28,839 nucleotides of DNA from SNAP01 sp049671745 (GCA_049671745.1 JBATVL010000086.1:1-28839), one strand, 5' to 3'; counted from the stretch's first letter, positions 15,820-24,230 are shown. Numbers and translations are program-made. The notes: generated from the letters alone by a model not told the origin.

Positions 15820-17241
15820 TTAGTCTAATTTCTTTTCTGTAAAAAGACCTACCTTGCTTATCTCCATAAAAGTTGCTCCTTGGCTTCTACCGAAACTTCC
15901 ACCTATTATTAATACATTATCTTGAGGTGTAACATATCTTTTCTTAAGCATTGAGTCTAGAGATTCTTTAACAAATTCATCTCTACTTTCTTTTTTCTCT
16001 ACAAAATCAGGATCCACTCCATAAGAAAGAGCTAATTCTCTCATTACGTATTTCTTGTAACAACGAGCGTGTACTGGTATATTTCCTCTGAAGGCTGATA
16101 CGTATCTAGCTGTACGACCTGTTAGTGTATCTGTGATAATTGCGCTTACTGGAAGTCTTTTACAAGCGTGAACGGCTGCACGAGCAAGAATAGCTGTAAC
16201 TTCGTTGTTTATTCTAACAAGATTTTGCTCCTCATTTGCTACATGTTCTTTTTCTATCTCAAGGGCTACTTTAACCATTGTCTGAACTGCCTCTATTGGA
16301 TATTTTCCGTAAGCTGTCTCTCCACTTAACATTATAGCATCTGTTCGATTGTATACTGCATTTGCAATATCGGTTACCTCTGCTCTTGTCGGACGCGGAT
16401 GCTCTATCATAGAATGAAGCATCTGCGTTGCAATAATAACAGGCTTTTTACTTTCTATGCATTTGTTTACTATTCGCTTTTGGATAACAGGTATGCGTTC
16501 TGCTGGTATTTCAATAGCTAAATCTCCCCTGGCTACCATTATACCATAAACATTGTCTAATATCTCATCTATATTGTCAACACCCTCTTGATTCTCTATC
16601 TTAGCTATAATCTTAATAGGACTATTATGCTCATCAAGAATGTCTTGTACTTCTTTCACATCTTCTTTCTTACGAACAAATGAATGAGCTATGAAATCAA
16701 TTTCATTCTCTATTGCAAACACAATAAAGTCTCTGTCCTTATCACTTAAAGCTGGCAAACTAATACTTACTCCTGGTATATTTACACTTTTATTGTTTTT
16801 GATAATACCATCATTAAGTACTTCTAATTTTAATTCTGAATTAGATTTCTCAATTACAACAAGCTCTATGTCACCATCATCAATAAGAATTCTATCTTCT
16901 AATGAAAGATCATTACACAAATCTGCATAATTTACTTTGAATAAGTCTTTTCTAGATTCTATTTCATCATCTCCAGTCAAGAATAAGATATCACCTGTTT
17001 TAACTGGCATGTCTTCTTCTATTGCTTTTGTTCTTACCTCAGGTCCCTTAGTATCAACCAATAAAGCTATCTTGTCTGAAACAGCACGTACGTTGTTTAC
17101 TACTTTTAAAGCTTCTGGTCTTCCTTGATGTGCTGTATTTAAACGAACCACGTTTACGCCTTCTTCAAAAAGTTCTTTTAAAAATTCTTGATCACATTTT
17201 CTATCAGAGATAGTTGCAACGATTTTTGTAAATTTCTTCAT
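15820..17241 (-). CDS. pyk: pyruvate kinase
   Basis: This 473-residue protein converts phosphoenolpyruvate and ADP to pyruvate and ATP, the last step of glycolysis. It shows the family motifs: R33 in VVRLNTAH, K204 in IIAKIENQEG, ARGDLAIEI (237-245), T272 in ATQML, and RAEVTDIANAVYNRTDAIML with SGETA following. Residues about 70-170 form the inserted B domain, and the C-terminal allosteric domain is present (TGRTARYVSAFRG), so the enzyme is full length. It follows aroQ by 22 bases and is probably transcribed with it. It ends at a terminator shared with the YitT-like gene. Confidence 0.97.
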   Translation of the reverse strand: MKKFTKIVATISDRKCDQEFLKELFEEGVNVVRLNTAHQGRPEALKVVNNVRAVSDKIALLVDTKGPEVRTKAIEEDMPVKTGDILFLTGDDEIESRKDLFKVNYADLCNDLSLEDRILIDDGDIELVVIEKSNSELKLEVLNDGIIKNNKSVNIPGVSISLPALSDKDRDFIVFAIENEIDFIAHSFVRKKEDVKEVQDILDEHNSPIKIIAKIENQEGVDNIDEILDNVYGIMVARGDLAIEIPAERIPVIQKRIVNKCIESKKPVIIATQMLHSMIEHPRPTRAEVTDIANAVYNRTDAIMLSGETAYGKYPIEAVQTMVKVALEIEKEHVANEEQNLVRINNEVTAILARAAVHACKRLPVSAIITDTLTGRTARYVSAFRGNIPVHARCYKKYVMRELALSYGVDPDFVEKKESRDEFVKESLDSMLKKRYVTPQDNVLIIGGSFGRSQGATFMEISKVGLFTEKKLD

Positions 17242-17263
17242 AGTGTGTGTGTGTTATGTGTAT

Positions 17264-17677
17264 TTATAAAATAGATTCTATTCCTAATCTATAGGAATCT
17301 AATCCAAAACCCATTATAGAGCCTTTACATTTAGCAGATAAAAGAGAAGTGTGTCTAAACTCTTCTCTGCTTAATATATTTGAAATATGTATTTCTACAA
17401 CAGGACTTGTTATACCAGCTATAGTATCTCTTATGGCAACAGACGTGTGTGTGTAGCCTCCTGCATTTAGCAATATCGCATCATAAGAGAAGCCAATTTC
17501 TTGTAGTTTATTTATCAATTCTCCTTCGATATTTGACTGATAATATTCGATTTTTATATCTGAATATTTTAACTTTATTTTTTCTAAATAGTCCTCAAAA
17601 GATGCTTTTCCGTAAATATCCTTCTCTCTGGTGCCTATTAGATTCAAATTAGGTCCATTTATTATAATAATCTTCAT
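17264..17677 (-). CDS. aroQ: type II 3-dehydroquinate dehydratase
   Basis: This 137-residue protein is a type II dehydroquinase of the shikimate pathway, converting 3-dehydroquinate to 3-dehydroshikimate in the cytoplasm. It has the family blocks INGPNLNLIGTRE with R17 and catalytic Y22, NAGGYTHTS (N71, H77), EIHISN (H97), and R108. It is close to the usual length of about 140-150. The gene is divergent from xerD across a 168-base intergenic region and lies 22 bases upstream of pyk; this neighbourhood is common in Bacteroidales. Confidence 0.96.
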   Translation of the reverse strand: MKIIIINGPNLNLIGTREKDIYGKASFEDYLEKIKLKYSDIKIEYYQSNIEGELINKLQEIGFSYDAILLNAGGYTHTSVAIRDTIAGITSPVVEIHISNILSREEFRHTSLLSAKCKGSIMGFGLDSYRLGIESIL

Positions 17678-17710
17678 ATATCCCTATATACATTTTTAAT
17701 TTAAATATAA

Positions 17711-17718
17711 CAAATATA
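17711..17718 (-). promoter_or_regulatory. candidate -7 box for aroQ-pyk
   Basis: TATATTTG on the minus strand fits TAnnTTTG and would start a transcript about 27 bases before the aroQ ATG. No clear TTTG at -33. Confidence 0.45.
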
Positions 17719-17814
17719 TAACTAATACCTGTGCATTTAGGTTACACTACTTCTTATTAAGCATAAAAGTTAGTTAAAGATTGTTAAAGGACTTAACTAT
17801 AAAATAATTTCAGT

Positions 17815-17822
17815 TAGATTTG
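17815..17822 (+). promoter_or_regulatory. candidate -7 box for xerD
   Basis: TAGATTTG fits TAnnTTTG and would place the start site about 17 bases before the xerD ATG. A 7-bp inverted repeat, TAGTTAA (17771-17777) / TTAACTA (17793-17799), lies just upstream of and partly over the -33 region and may be an operator. Confidence 0.45.
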
Positions 17823-17845
17823 TAAATAATCTAAATTTTACGACA

Positions 17846-18754
17846 ATGAAATGGGAAACAGCAATCGAGAAATTTAAGACATTTTTAAAAACAGAAAAGT
17901 CTTTATCACAAAATTCAATTGATGCATATGCTAATGACATCAATAAATTAATTAAGTATTTAAATGCAAATCATGATGAGATATTGCCTACCGCTGTAGT
18001 GTATCCTCACCTTAGAGATTTTATTGCATCTATAAATGCAGGAGGTACTAGTCCAAGAACTCAAGCTAGAGTTATTTCGGGAATTAAATCTTTCTTTAAG
18101 TTCTTGTTACTAGAAGGTATTATTGATAACAACCCTACTTCTTTATTAGAAGCTCCAAAGGTTGGTAGAAAGCTACCAAACATATTAACTGTTAAGGAAA
18201 TAAATAACCTTATTGCAACAGTTGATGAATCTAAGCCTGAATCACAAAGGAATAGAGCGATTCTTGAAACTCTTTACTCTTGCGGTTTAAGAGTTTCTGA
18301 ACTTATTAACTTAAGAGTATCTAATCTACACTTTAGAATGGGTTTCATCAAAATTGATGGCAAAGGTAATAAAGAAAGATTAATCCCTGTTAGCGAAGAT
18401 GCTAAAAATGAGATTAAATTATACATGAAGAACTATAGAGCTAAATTAGCTATAGATCCTAATGACGAAGACATCTTGTTCTTAAACAGAAGAGGTCAAA
18501 AATTATCACGTGTAATGATATTTACTATTATCAAGAATCTTGCTGAAAAAGCTAATCTTGGTAAGTCTATCAGTCCTCACACATTCCGTCACTCTTTCGC
18601 TTCTCACCTTGTTGAAGGTGGTGCTGATTTAAGAGCTGTTCAAGAAATGTTAGGTCACGAGTCTATCTTAACTACTGAGATTTATACTCATTTAGATAGA
18701 GATTATTTAAAAGACACTATCAAACACTTTCACCCAAGATCAAGGGAAGAGTAG
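17846..18754 (+). CDS. xerD: tyrosine recombinase XerD (chromosome dimer resolution)
   Basis: This 302-residue protein has an N-terminal SAM-like DNA-binding domain (about 1-90) and a C-terminal catalytic domain with the complete active site: R149 (CGLRVSEL), K173 (GKGNKERL), H245 and R248 (HTFRHSFA), H271 (LGHESI) and nucleophile Y280 (EIYTHL). It would act at dif sites to resolve chromosome dimers. The length and lack of extra domains match XerC/XerD rather than a phage or element integrase, and the location next to aroQ-pyk supports a core gene. Whether the name should be XerC or XerD cannot be settled without comparison. Confidence 0.95.
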   Translation: MKWETAIEKFKTFLKTEKSLSQNSIDAYANDINKLIKYLNANHDEILPTAVVYPHLRDFIASINAGGTSPRTQARVISGIKSFFKFLLLEGIIDNNPTSLLEAPKVGRKLPNILTVKEINNLIATVDESKPESQRNRAILETLYSCGLRVSELINLRVSNLHFRMGFIKIDGKGNKERLIPVSEDAKNEIKLYMKNYRAKLAIDPNDEDILFLNRRGQKLSRVMIFTIIKNLAEKANLGKSISPHTFRHSFASHLVEGGADLRAVQEMLGHESILTTEIYTHLDRDYLKDTIKHFHPRSREE

Positions 18755-18781
18755 ATTTCTGTAAAAGGAATTAAAATACAT

Positions 18782-18812
18782 GAAGAGGTCGCCTTATTTA
18801 GACGACCTCTTC
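18782..18812 (+). terminator. hairpin terminator after xerD
   Basis: GAAGAGGTCG (18782-18791) and CGACCTCTTC (18803-18812) form a perfect 10-bp stem with an 11-base loop, 28 bases after the xerD stop. The following sequence (TATTACG) is only weakly T-rich, so termination may be partial and the next gene could be read from xerD. Confidence 0.6.
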
Positions 18813-18838
18813 TATTACGTTAAAGAAAATATTTTAAT

Positions 18839-19369
18839 ATGACAGACACTATTATTCAAGACGAAGCAATAAATAAAAACATAAAGGCTCTTAATTCTGA
18901 TAATCCACTTATCTTAAAAGATACACTTGTTAACATTAGAGAGAATGGAAACAATGTCTATATTCCTGTTTTAGTTGATTTATTACTTAAGTATAAAGAA
19001 ACTGAGAACGCTGATATTATTCGTTCTTTTATTGCTGACATCAAAAGTTCTTATCTAAAAGAAGTAATGATTACTGCTTTGAAGGATAAGAAATATGAAA
19101 GCATACATAAAGAGTTAACATCTATTTGCTGGGAATCAGCTGTTGATTTTGGCGAACATATATCGTTTTTTGTAGATATGATTATTGGTGGTGAATTCAA
19201 TAGTGCATTTGAAGCTCTTACAGTTATAGAGAACCTTGAAAGCAAAGTTGAAGTAAACACTATTAAGGAAGATGTAGATAAGCTTAAATCAACTATTAGC
19301 ACTGCTGACGAAGCTAGAAAATATCTTATATACGAAACTATTAATATACTTGAAGCAAGAATAGCATAA
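18839..19369 (+). CDS. HEAT-repeat-like protein of unknown function
   Basis: This 176-residue protein is predicted to be all helical, with leucine/isoleucine spacing (VYIPVLVDLLLKY, SYLKEVMITALKDKKY) that resembles HEAT-like repeats. It has no signal peptide or membrane helix. The overall acidic composition and helical repeats suggest a cytoplasmic protein-binding scaffold. It follows xerD on the same strand after 84 bases. It is convergent with yigZ with no intergenic base at all, and its last codons (AGA ATA GCA TAA) form half of a shared terminator hairpin. Function is not recognised. Confidence 0.82.
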   Translation: MTDTIIQDEAINKNIKALNSDNPLILKDTLVNIRENGNNVYIPVLVDLLLKYKETENADIIRSFIADIKSSYLKEVMITALKDKKYESIHKELTSICWESAVDFGEHISFFVDMIIGGEFNSAFEALTVIENLESKVEVNTIKEDVDKLKSTISTADEARKYLIYETINILEARIA

Positions 19370-19381
19370 TCATGCTATTCT
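19358..19381. terminator. bidirectional terminator built from the last codons of two convergent genes
   Basis: AGAATAGCAT (19358-19367) and ATGCTATTCT (19372-19381) are perfect inverted repeats around AATC. On the plus strand the arm encodes Arg-Ile-Ala and the start of the stop codon of the HEAT-like gene; on the minus strand it encodes Arg-Ile-Ala and the start of the stop codon of yigZ. Confidence 0.7.
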
Positions 19382-19981
19382 TTCTAAATCAAGACTGATC
19401 TCACGAATCTTTTCTATCTTAGATTTTATTCTTGAGTAATCCGATTCACGAACTCTAAGGTGCATAGTGCAAAGGTTATTAAAATCTTGTTTCAAGACCT
19501 CTAGACTATCATCCTTAATTATCTTCATTACACTATTCATCAGAATATAGTCGTATTCTATTTTGAAGTAAGCATCTAGTGTCTTTTCTACAATTTCATT
19601 ATTCTCAATAGCATCCGCTGCGGCTGTCTTATAAGCATTTATAAGTCCACCAACACCAAGTTTTGTACCACCAAAATATCGAACTACAACTATTAAAATA
19701 TTAGTGATTTCATTAGATAGAATCTGACCTAGTATAGGTTTTCCTGCAGTAGAAGAGGGCTCTCCATCGTCGACGGCTCTAAAAACATTTCTCTCGTGCC
19801 CCAACATATAAGCATAACAATGATGACGAGCATCATAATATTGTTTTTTTAACTTGGTAACTATAGGTTTTATTTCTTCTTCACAAGTAACAGGGTATGC
19901 ATATGAGATAAATTTACTTCCTTTATCTTTATACAATCCCTCAGAAACTTTCTCTATAGTTTTATATAAATCATCAGCCAT
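19370..19981 (-). CDS. yigZ: YigZ/IMPACT-family protein
   Basis: This 203-residue protein has the UPF0029/IMPACT N-terminal domain (about residues 15-125) with DKGSKFISYA, DARHHCYAY, DDGEPSSTAGKPIL and VVRYFGGTKLGVGGL. A C-terminal DUF1949 domain (about 140-198) has an EF-G domain V-like fold. The human relative IMPACT regulates the GCN2 kinase through its RWD domain, which is absent here. Bacterial YigZ has no settled function, though the fold suggests interaction with ribosomes or RNA. It lies 18 bases after dnaA on the same strand. Confidence 0.94.
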   Translation of the reverse strand: MADDLYKTIEKVSEGLYKDKGSKFISYAYPVTCEEEIKPIVTKLKKQYYDARHHCYAYMLGHERNVFRAVDDGEPSSTAGKPILGQILSNEITNILIVVVRYFGGTKLGVGGLINAYKTAAADAIENNEIVEKTLDAYFKIEYDYILMNSVMKIIKDDSLEVLKQDFNNLCTMHLRVRESDYSRIKSKIEKIREISLDLERIA

Positions 19982-19999
19982 ATTTAGCTATTTCTTTTA

Positions 20000-21418
20000 C
20001 TATTTACTTGAACTTAACTTAACTCTAAGTTGATCAATTTGTGCTTTATAATTTTTATCTATCTCAATAAGATTATTCACTGTTTTACAAGCGTATAAAA
20101 CAGTTGCGTGATCTTTATTACCTATCTGTGAACCTATAGAAGCAAGAGATGCTCTTGTTAAAATTTTACAGAAATACATTGCTATTTGTCTAGCTTGAAC
20201 AATCTCTCTTTTTCTTGTCTTTACTTGTAAATCAGCAACAGGTAATTCGAAGTGTTCACATATAGTTTTTTGTATACCATCTATAGTATACTCTTTCTTC
20301 TTTGTCTTGTTTATCTTACCAAGAATAGATTCCGCAACCTCTAGTGTTATCTCTTTATTGTTAAGAGTGGCCTGAGCCAACATAGAGATTAAGGCTCCTT
20401 CAAGCTCTCTTATATTATTATTTATATTTTGAGCTATATATTCAAAAACATTATCAGGAATTTCCAGACCATCAGCAAATGCCTTTCTTCTAAGAATTTC
20501 AAGACGAGTGTTAAAATCTGGACTTAAAATATCTACACATAATCCCCACTTAAAACGAGATATTAGTCTCTCTTCAACTCCCTTAAGTTCAGAAGGTGAT
20601 TTATCAGAGGTAAGTATTAATTGCTTATTTGATTGATGAAAATGATTGAAGATATGAAAAAATGTTCTTTGCGTTTTTTCTAAACCTGCCAATTCTTGTA
20701 TATCATCTAATATTAATACATCTATAAGTTGATAGAAATGTAAGAAGTCATTTAGTTCGTTCTTCTTTACAGCTTCAACAAATTGTGTTTTAAACATATT
20801 TGTAGATACATACAAAACTGTTTTATCTGGAAATCTATTTTTAACATCTACACCTATTGCTTGTGCTAAATGTGTCTTTCCTAAACCAGGCTTACCACTT
20901 AAAATTAAAGGGTTGAAAGCCGTTTTTCCAGGATTTTGACCAATAGCTACTCCTGCAGCACGAGCCAATCTGTTACATTCGCCTTCTATATAGTTGTTTA
21001 ATGTATAATTAGGATTAAGCTGAGAATCAATCTGCATCTTATGAGGTGCAATATCGAAAGGATTTTTAATAGGCCGGCCTGCAACACTAGGTGCTTGAAT
21101 TGGATTATTAGATGTATTATATTTATTTGTTACTGGCACATGCAAAGACTTAGCTGTGTTATTGCTATCAACAACTGCAGAATACTCTAAACTAGCTTCT
21201 TCACCTATTACAGTTTTTATTGCAAAACTTAACTCATCAATGAACTTATCTTCAATGAATTCACAGAAATAATAATTTGGTACTTGCAATGTTAGGGATG
21301 AACCTTCTATTTTCTCGGGCACAATAGGTTCAAACCAAGTTTTAAAAGACTTAGGGGCTATATTTTCTTGGAGAATATCCAAGCATTTCTTCCAAACTTC
21401 AATTACTGTGCTATTCAT
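20000..21418 (-). CDS. dnaA: chromosomal replication initiator protein DnaA
   Basis: This protein of 472 residues binds origin DNA boxes and opens the duplex. Domain I spans about residues 1-80 (VWKKCLDILQ, FKTWFEPI), followed by a linker (domain II). The AAA+ domain III has Walker A GKPGLGKT (175-182), Walker B LILDDIQ (235-241) and sensor 2 NIRELEGA. Domain IV (about 375-472) carries the signature IGNKDHATVLYA (432-443). The frame stays open upstream to an ATG at 21553, but that extension of 45 residues (FLFFTDFYSQFW and similar) is unlike any DnaA. The ATG at 21418 gives the usual start MNSTVIEVWKKC. yigZ follows 18 bases later. Confidence 0.96.
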   Translation of the reverse strand: MNSTVIEVWKKCLDILQENIAPKSFKTWFEPIVPEKIEGSSLTLQVPNYYFCEFIEDKFIDELSFAIKTVIGEEASLEYSAVVDSNNTAKSLHVPVTNKYNTSNNPIQAPSVAGRPIKNPFDIAPHKMQIDSQLNPNYTLNNYIEGECNRLARAAGVAIGQNPGKTAFNPLILSGKPGLGKTHLAQAIGVDVKNRFPDKTVLYVSTNMFKTQFVEAVKKNELNDFLHFYQLIDVLILDDIQELAGLEKTQRTFFHIFNHFHQSNKQLILTSDKSPSELKGVEERLISRFKWGLCVDILSPDFNTRLEILRRKAFADGLEIPDNVFEYIAQNINNNIRELEGALISMLAQATLNNKEITLEVAESILGKINKTKKKEYTIDGIQKTICEHFELPVADLQVKTRKREIVQARQIAMYFCKILTRASLASIGSQIGNKDHATVLYACKTVNNLIEIDKNYKAQIDQLRVKLSSSK

Positions 21419-21559
21419 TGGTAATAATAATATTTCTGAGGGTGTGAATCTATTCCAAAACTGAGAGTAAAAATCGGTAAAAAAAAGGAAAGAAAAAAGT
21501 GCTAATAATTTTGATTTATTAGATAATTCACCAAAGCGTAGGAAGTCAAGCACTTAGAC

Positions 21560-21579
21560 AAAAAGGGCAACAAAGCCCT
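21560..21579 (-). terminator. weak terminator or attenuator in the dnaA leader
   Basis: On the minus strand AGGGC (5'), loop TTTGTT and GCCCT are followed by a short T-run (complement of 21560-21564). The stem is only 5 bp. It could end transcripts of the amidase-MCE operon, or attenuate a dnaA transcript started at the box near 21605. Confidence 0.35.
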
Positions 21580-21604
21580 AATTATCAATATATTAGACCA
21601 AACA

Positions 21605-21612
21605 CAAATATA
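21605..21612 (-). promoter_or_regulatory. candidate -7 box for dnaA
   Basis: TATATTTG on the minus strand fits TAnnTTTG. It would give a long leader of about 180 bases that includes the small hairpin at 21564-21579. No clear -33 element is visible. Confidence 0.35.
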
Positions 21613-21796
21613 CCTTATGTATAATTTAATATAATAGTCGAATTGTTTCTGATTTCATTTCAAATCCTATCATTCAAGCATACCATATATTAGGGCCTTA
21701 AAATCAACTCAGTAACTTAACATAAACAAAAAAAAATCATGCAGATTTATTTATTCAACAAAAAAAATAAATATTTTAATACTTTTCTATTTAAGA

Positions 21797-22969
21797 TTAA
21801 TCCTTGATCTTTTGAATATAAGAAGTAGGATATTCTTTTTTTGTCTTCTTTAAGTACTCAACAGCCTTATTCTCCTTAGAGTATCTCTTTAAAACATAAA
21901 GATATTTACCTTGATAAAACACCTCTTCCAAATTTGAAGGCTTTTTATCGTTTTCAAGTTTAGTATTGGAAACAAAAGCTACAATAAGAAATTTATCTTT
22001 ATACTTTGTACTACCACCAAAATCTATCATAGAAAACTTAATATATTTTTTTGGATTTTTCTCTAAATCAAGAACTACTCTATTTAAGTTAGAAACGGTT
22101 TCATTAAGATTATTGTATAATTCTCTATTGTTTATCATTGCTCCTATAGAGCTTTTATCTGATGCAAGTGAAGCACTTATACGATTTAGATTAGCTAGTG
22201 ATTCTCCTATATTATTTAAACCAGAACCTAATCCATCAGAATTAAGAGTATCAGTAATTGAAGAAATATTTGAAAGAATATTTGAAATCTTTTCATTATT
22301 TTTCCTAAGATTAAGAGTTATAGATTCTGTATTAGAAATCAAATTAGATAAAGAACCTTTTTTTGAAGAGACAATATTATCTATACTACTAGAAGCTGAT
22401 TCTAAACTTTTTAAAGTACGACCTACTGAAACTAAACTTTGTTTTATCTTAGCCTGAGTATCAACATTCACTATAGTCTGTATAGAGGAGAATATACTAT
22501 CTAAAGATGATAATAATCTTTCTGCTTTGTTCTTTAAAGGAGCAATCTGTCGTCCTATTTCATCTTTGAAACTACCTTCAATTTCGCCTATAAATACGTC
22601 TCCGTTACTCTTCAATTCTTTTGAAGAACCTGTGATGATTTCAAGACCTCTTGTTCCCATCAAATCCATAGAAAAGATTCTCACTTTTGAATCGGAAGCA
22701 AACCTAATATTTTCATTAATCAGGAAGGTAACTTTCATGCGTTCTGCCATATCGCCATCAAACTGAATATCCTTAACCACTCCTACCTTAAAACCTCTTG
22801 TCAAAACATAACTACCTTCTTTAAGTCCGTCTATCTTCTCGAAAAAAACAAGATATTCTGTATCTTTTTTAAATAAACTCTTTCCTTTAAGAAAATTAAT
22901 TCCTAAAATTAAAATGATAATGGCTGCAAAAACAGCTAAACCTATCTTATATTCTTTAGTAAATTTCAT
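21797..22969 (-). CDS. MCE-family (MlaD-like) lipid transport protein with SPOR-like C-terminus
   Basis: This 390-residue protein has one N-terminal membrane helix (about 8-27) and an MCE domain (about 36-115: GLKEGSYVLTRGFKVGVVKDI, then MGTRGLEI). A long helical, coiled-coil-like region (about 130-300) is rich in Ser, Asn and Leu, and a C-terminal segment (about 345-388) resembles a SPOR-type fold. MlaD-type proteins form hexameric rings in the inner membrane and move phospholipids to or from the outer membrane; the helical region would form the tunnel. The gene starts 10 bases after the amidase stop, so the two form an operon. No mlaE/mlaF genes are present here. Confidence 0.9.
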   Translation of the reverse strand: MKFTKEYKIGLAVFAAIIILILGINFLKGKSLFKKDTEYLVFFEKIDGLKEGSYVLTRGFKVGVVKDIQFDGDMAERMKVTFLINENIRFASDSKVRIFSMDLMGTRGLEIITGSSKELKSNGDVFIGEIEGSFKDEIGRQIAPLKNKAERLLSSLDSIFSSIQTIVNVDTQAKIKQSLVSVGRTLKSLESASSSIDNIVSSKKGSLSNLISNTESITLNLRKNNEKISNILSNISSITDTLNSDGLGSGLNNIGESLANLNRISASLASDKSSIGAMINNRELYNNLNETVSNLNRVVLDLEKNPKKYIKFSMIDFGGSTKYKDKFLIVAFVSNTKLENDKKPSNLEEVFYQGKYLYVLKRYSKENKAVEYLKKTKKEYPTSYIQKIKD

Positions 22970-22979
22970 CTTATGTCTT

Positions 22980-24116
22980 TTATTTATTAATCAGTTTCCT
23001 AGCCTTTACAACAGATATTCTATTTCCATTACTTACAGCAATTAAAAAACAATCTTTTTTTATTTTTCTCAATTCACTTTGTAGTTTCAAAGCAACTTGA
23101 TATCCTCCATCAACCTTCACATAATAACGGTATCTACCATGACTAAAAAGTTCCTTAACACCACCATATTTATTATATTTAGTAATTTTCATCTTACTTA
23201 ATTTACTAGCTATCTGTATTCCAAAATGTACACTAGTTGTATTAAGAGAAGGTTTACTAACAATTTTCTTAGGTGTTTTTTGAGGTATATCTTTACTCTT
23301 GCCTTGAGTAGCATCTACAATATTATTCTTTTTTTCTACTTTATTCTTATATTTTTCGAAAGCGTTAAAAAGATTATTTGCTATCTTTTTCTTGCCTTTC
23401 TTAGACATCAAGAATCTTTCTTCTTTTAAGTTAGAAATAAAACCAAGCTCTACAAGAACAGCTGGCATTGCTGTAGTAATTAAAACAATAAGACTTGATT
23501 CCTGAACACCTCTACTTCGTCTACCCGATTTCTTAAAGGATTGCTCTACATATTCTGCAAATTCTATACTTTGTTCTCTGTGGTGATTTTGAACCATATT
23601 AAACATGATATAAGATTCAGGCCTAGATGGATTGAAACCTTGGTACTTAGTTTTATAGTCCTTCTCGTACTTAATTACATCATTCTCTTTCATTGCCACT
23701 TTCAGATTGGCATCTGTTTTATTTAAACCAAAAACAAAAGTCTCAGTACCGTACACTCTTTTATTAGTGGTACTATTAGCATGTATAGATATAAATAAAT
23801 CCGCGTTTGCTTTATTAGCAATTTCTGCTCTTTCGTACAAACCTACATCTATATCCGTTTTTCTCGTATATACTACTTTGATATCTTTATGTTTGGATTC
23901 AATAAGTTTACCTAGCCTCAAAGCCACGTCAAGAACAATAGTTTTCTCATAAACACGTTTTGTAATTGCCCCTGGTACTCGCCCACCATGTCCAGCATCA
24001 ATACAAACTGTTTTCATCTTATAAACATTTGACTGTGAGAATGATTGGAGACTAAACAACACAAATAATAGAATCAAAAATGATGGTAAATATTTTATCT
24101 GCATATAGAAATTCAT
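22980..24116 (-). CDS. N-acetylmuramoyl-L-alanine amidase (Amidase_3) with SPOR-like C-terminus
   Basis: This 378-residue secreted protein cleaves the amide bond between muramic acid and the peptide stem of peptidoglycan. It has a signal peptide (about 1-28, ending SFSQS). The Amidase_3 domain (about 35-245) has zinc ligands H43 (DAGHGG), E57 (YEKTIVLDV) and H112 (SIHAN), plus catalytic E223 (VELGFISN). A low-complexity lysine-rich linker follows, then a C-terminal SPOR-like domain (about 292-375: HFGIQIAS, YRYYVKVDGGYQVAL), as in other Bacteroidota amidases. An alternative start at M5 would shorten the signal peptide n-region. It heads the amidase-MCE operon, divergent from lptD. Confidence 0.95.
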   Translation of the reverse strand: MNFYMQIKYLPSFLILLFVLFSLQSFSQSNVYKMKTVCIDAGHGGRVPGAITKRVYEKTIVLDVALRLGKLIESKHKDIKVVYTRKTDIDVGLYERAEIANKANADLFISIHANSTTNKRVYGTETFVFGLNKTDANLKVAMKENDVIKYEKDYKTKYQGFNPSRPESYIMFNMVQNHHREQSIEFAEYVEQSFKKSGRRSRGVQESSLIVLITTAMPAVLVELGFISNLKEERFLMSKKGKKKIANNLFNAFEKYKNKVEKKNNIVDATQGKSKDIPQKTPKKIVSKPSLNTTSVHFGIQIASKLSKMKITKYNKYGGVKELFSHGRYRYYVKVDGGYQVALKLQSELRKIKKDCFLIAVSNGNRISVVKARKLINK

Positions 24117-24178
24117 TTTTTTATAATATTTTTTTAAGCTTTATGGCAATTTATAAAGTACAAATGAACTTAAATCAT

Positions 24179-24186
24179 TAACTTTG
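24179..24186 (+). promoter_or_regulatory. candidate -7 box for lptD
   Basis: TAACTTTG fits TAnnTTTG and would put the start site about 38 bases before the lptD start codon. Confidence 0.45.
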
Positions 24187-24205
24187 GGCTCATTCAATAC
24201 AATCA

Positions 24206-24213
24206 CAAAATTA
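24206..24213 (-). promoter_or_regulatory. candidate -7 box for the amidase-MCE operon
   Basis: TAATTTTG on the minus strand fits TAnnTTTG and would give a leader of about 83 bases. It overlaps the expected start region of the divergent lptD promoter, so the two promoters may compete. Confidence 0.35.
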
Positions 24214-24230
24214 ACATTAATTATCTGCAA

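Larger units (their letters stand above)
21419..21796. other. 378-base intergenic region between the MCE gene and dnaA
   Basis: No gene is supported. The region is very AT-rich with A-runs near 21727 and 21760. It holds a candidate -7 box and a short hairpin upstream of dnaA. I looked for DnaA boxes (TTATCCACA-like) on both strands and found none, so there is no sign of the replication origin here. Confidence 0.6.

Noticed and set aside
17846..18754. Integrase of the accessory block
   Set aside because: Size, motifs and neighbours fit housekeeping XerD, and it lies about 7 kb away from the block among core genes.
21419..21553. N-terminal extension of DnaA by 45 codons to an upstream ATG
   Set aside because: The extra residues are hydrophobic and aromatic and unlike any DnaA domain I; the ATG at 21418 gives the normal family start.
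21580..21796. Replication origin beside dnaA
   Set aside because: AT-rich, but no DnaA-box-like nonamers were seen on either strand, and in Bacteroidota the origin is often not next to dnaA.
21966..22457. Plus-strand open frame of 163 codons inside the MCE gene
   Set aside because: It is the antisense shadow of a serine/leucine-rich coding region; the minus-strand protein has clear MCE motifs.
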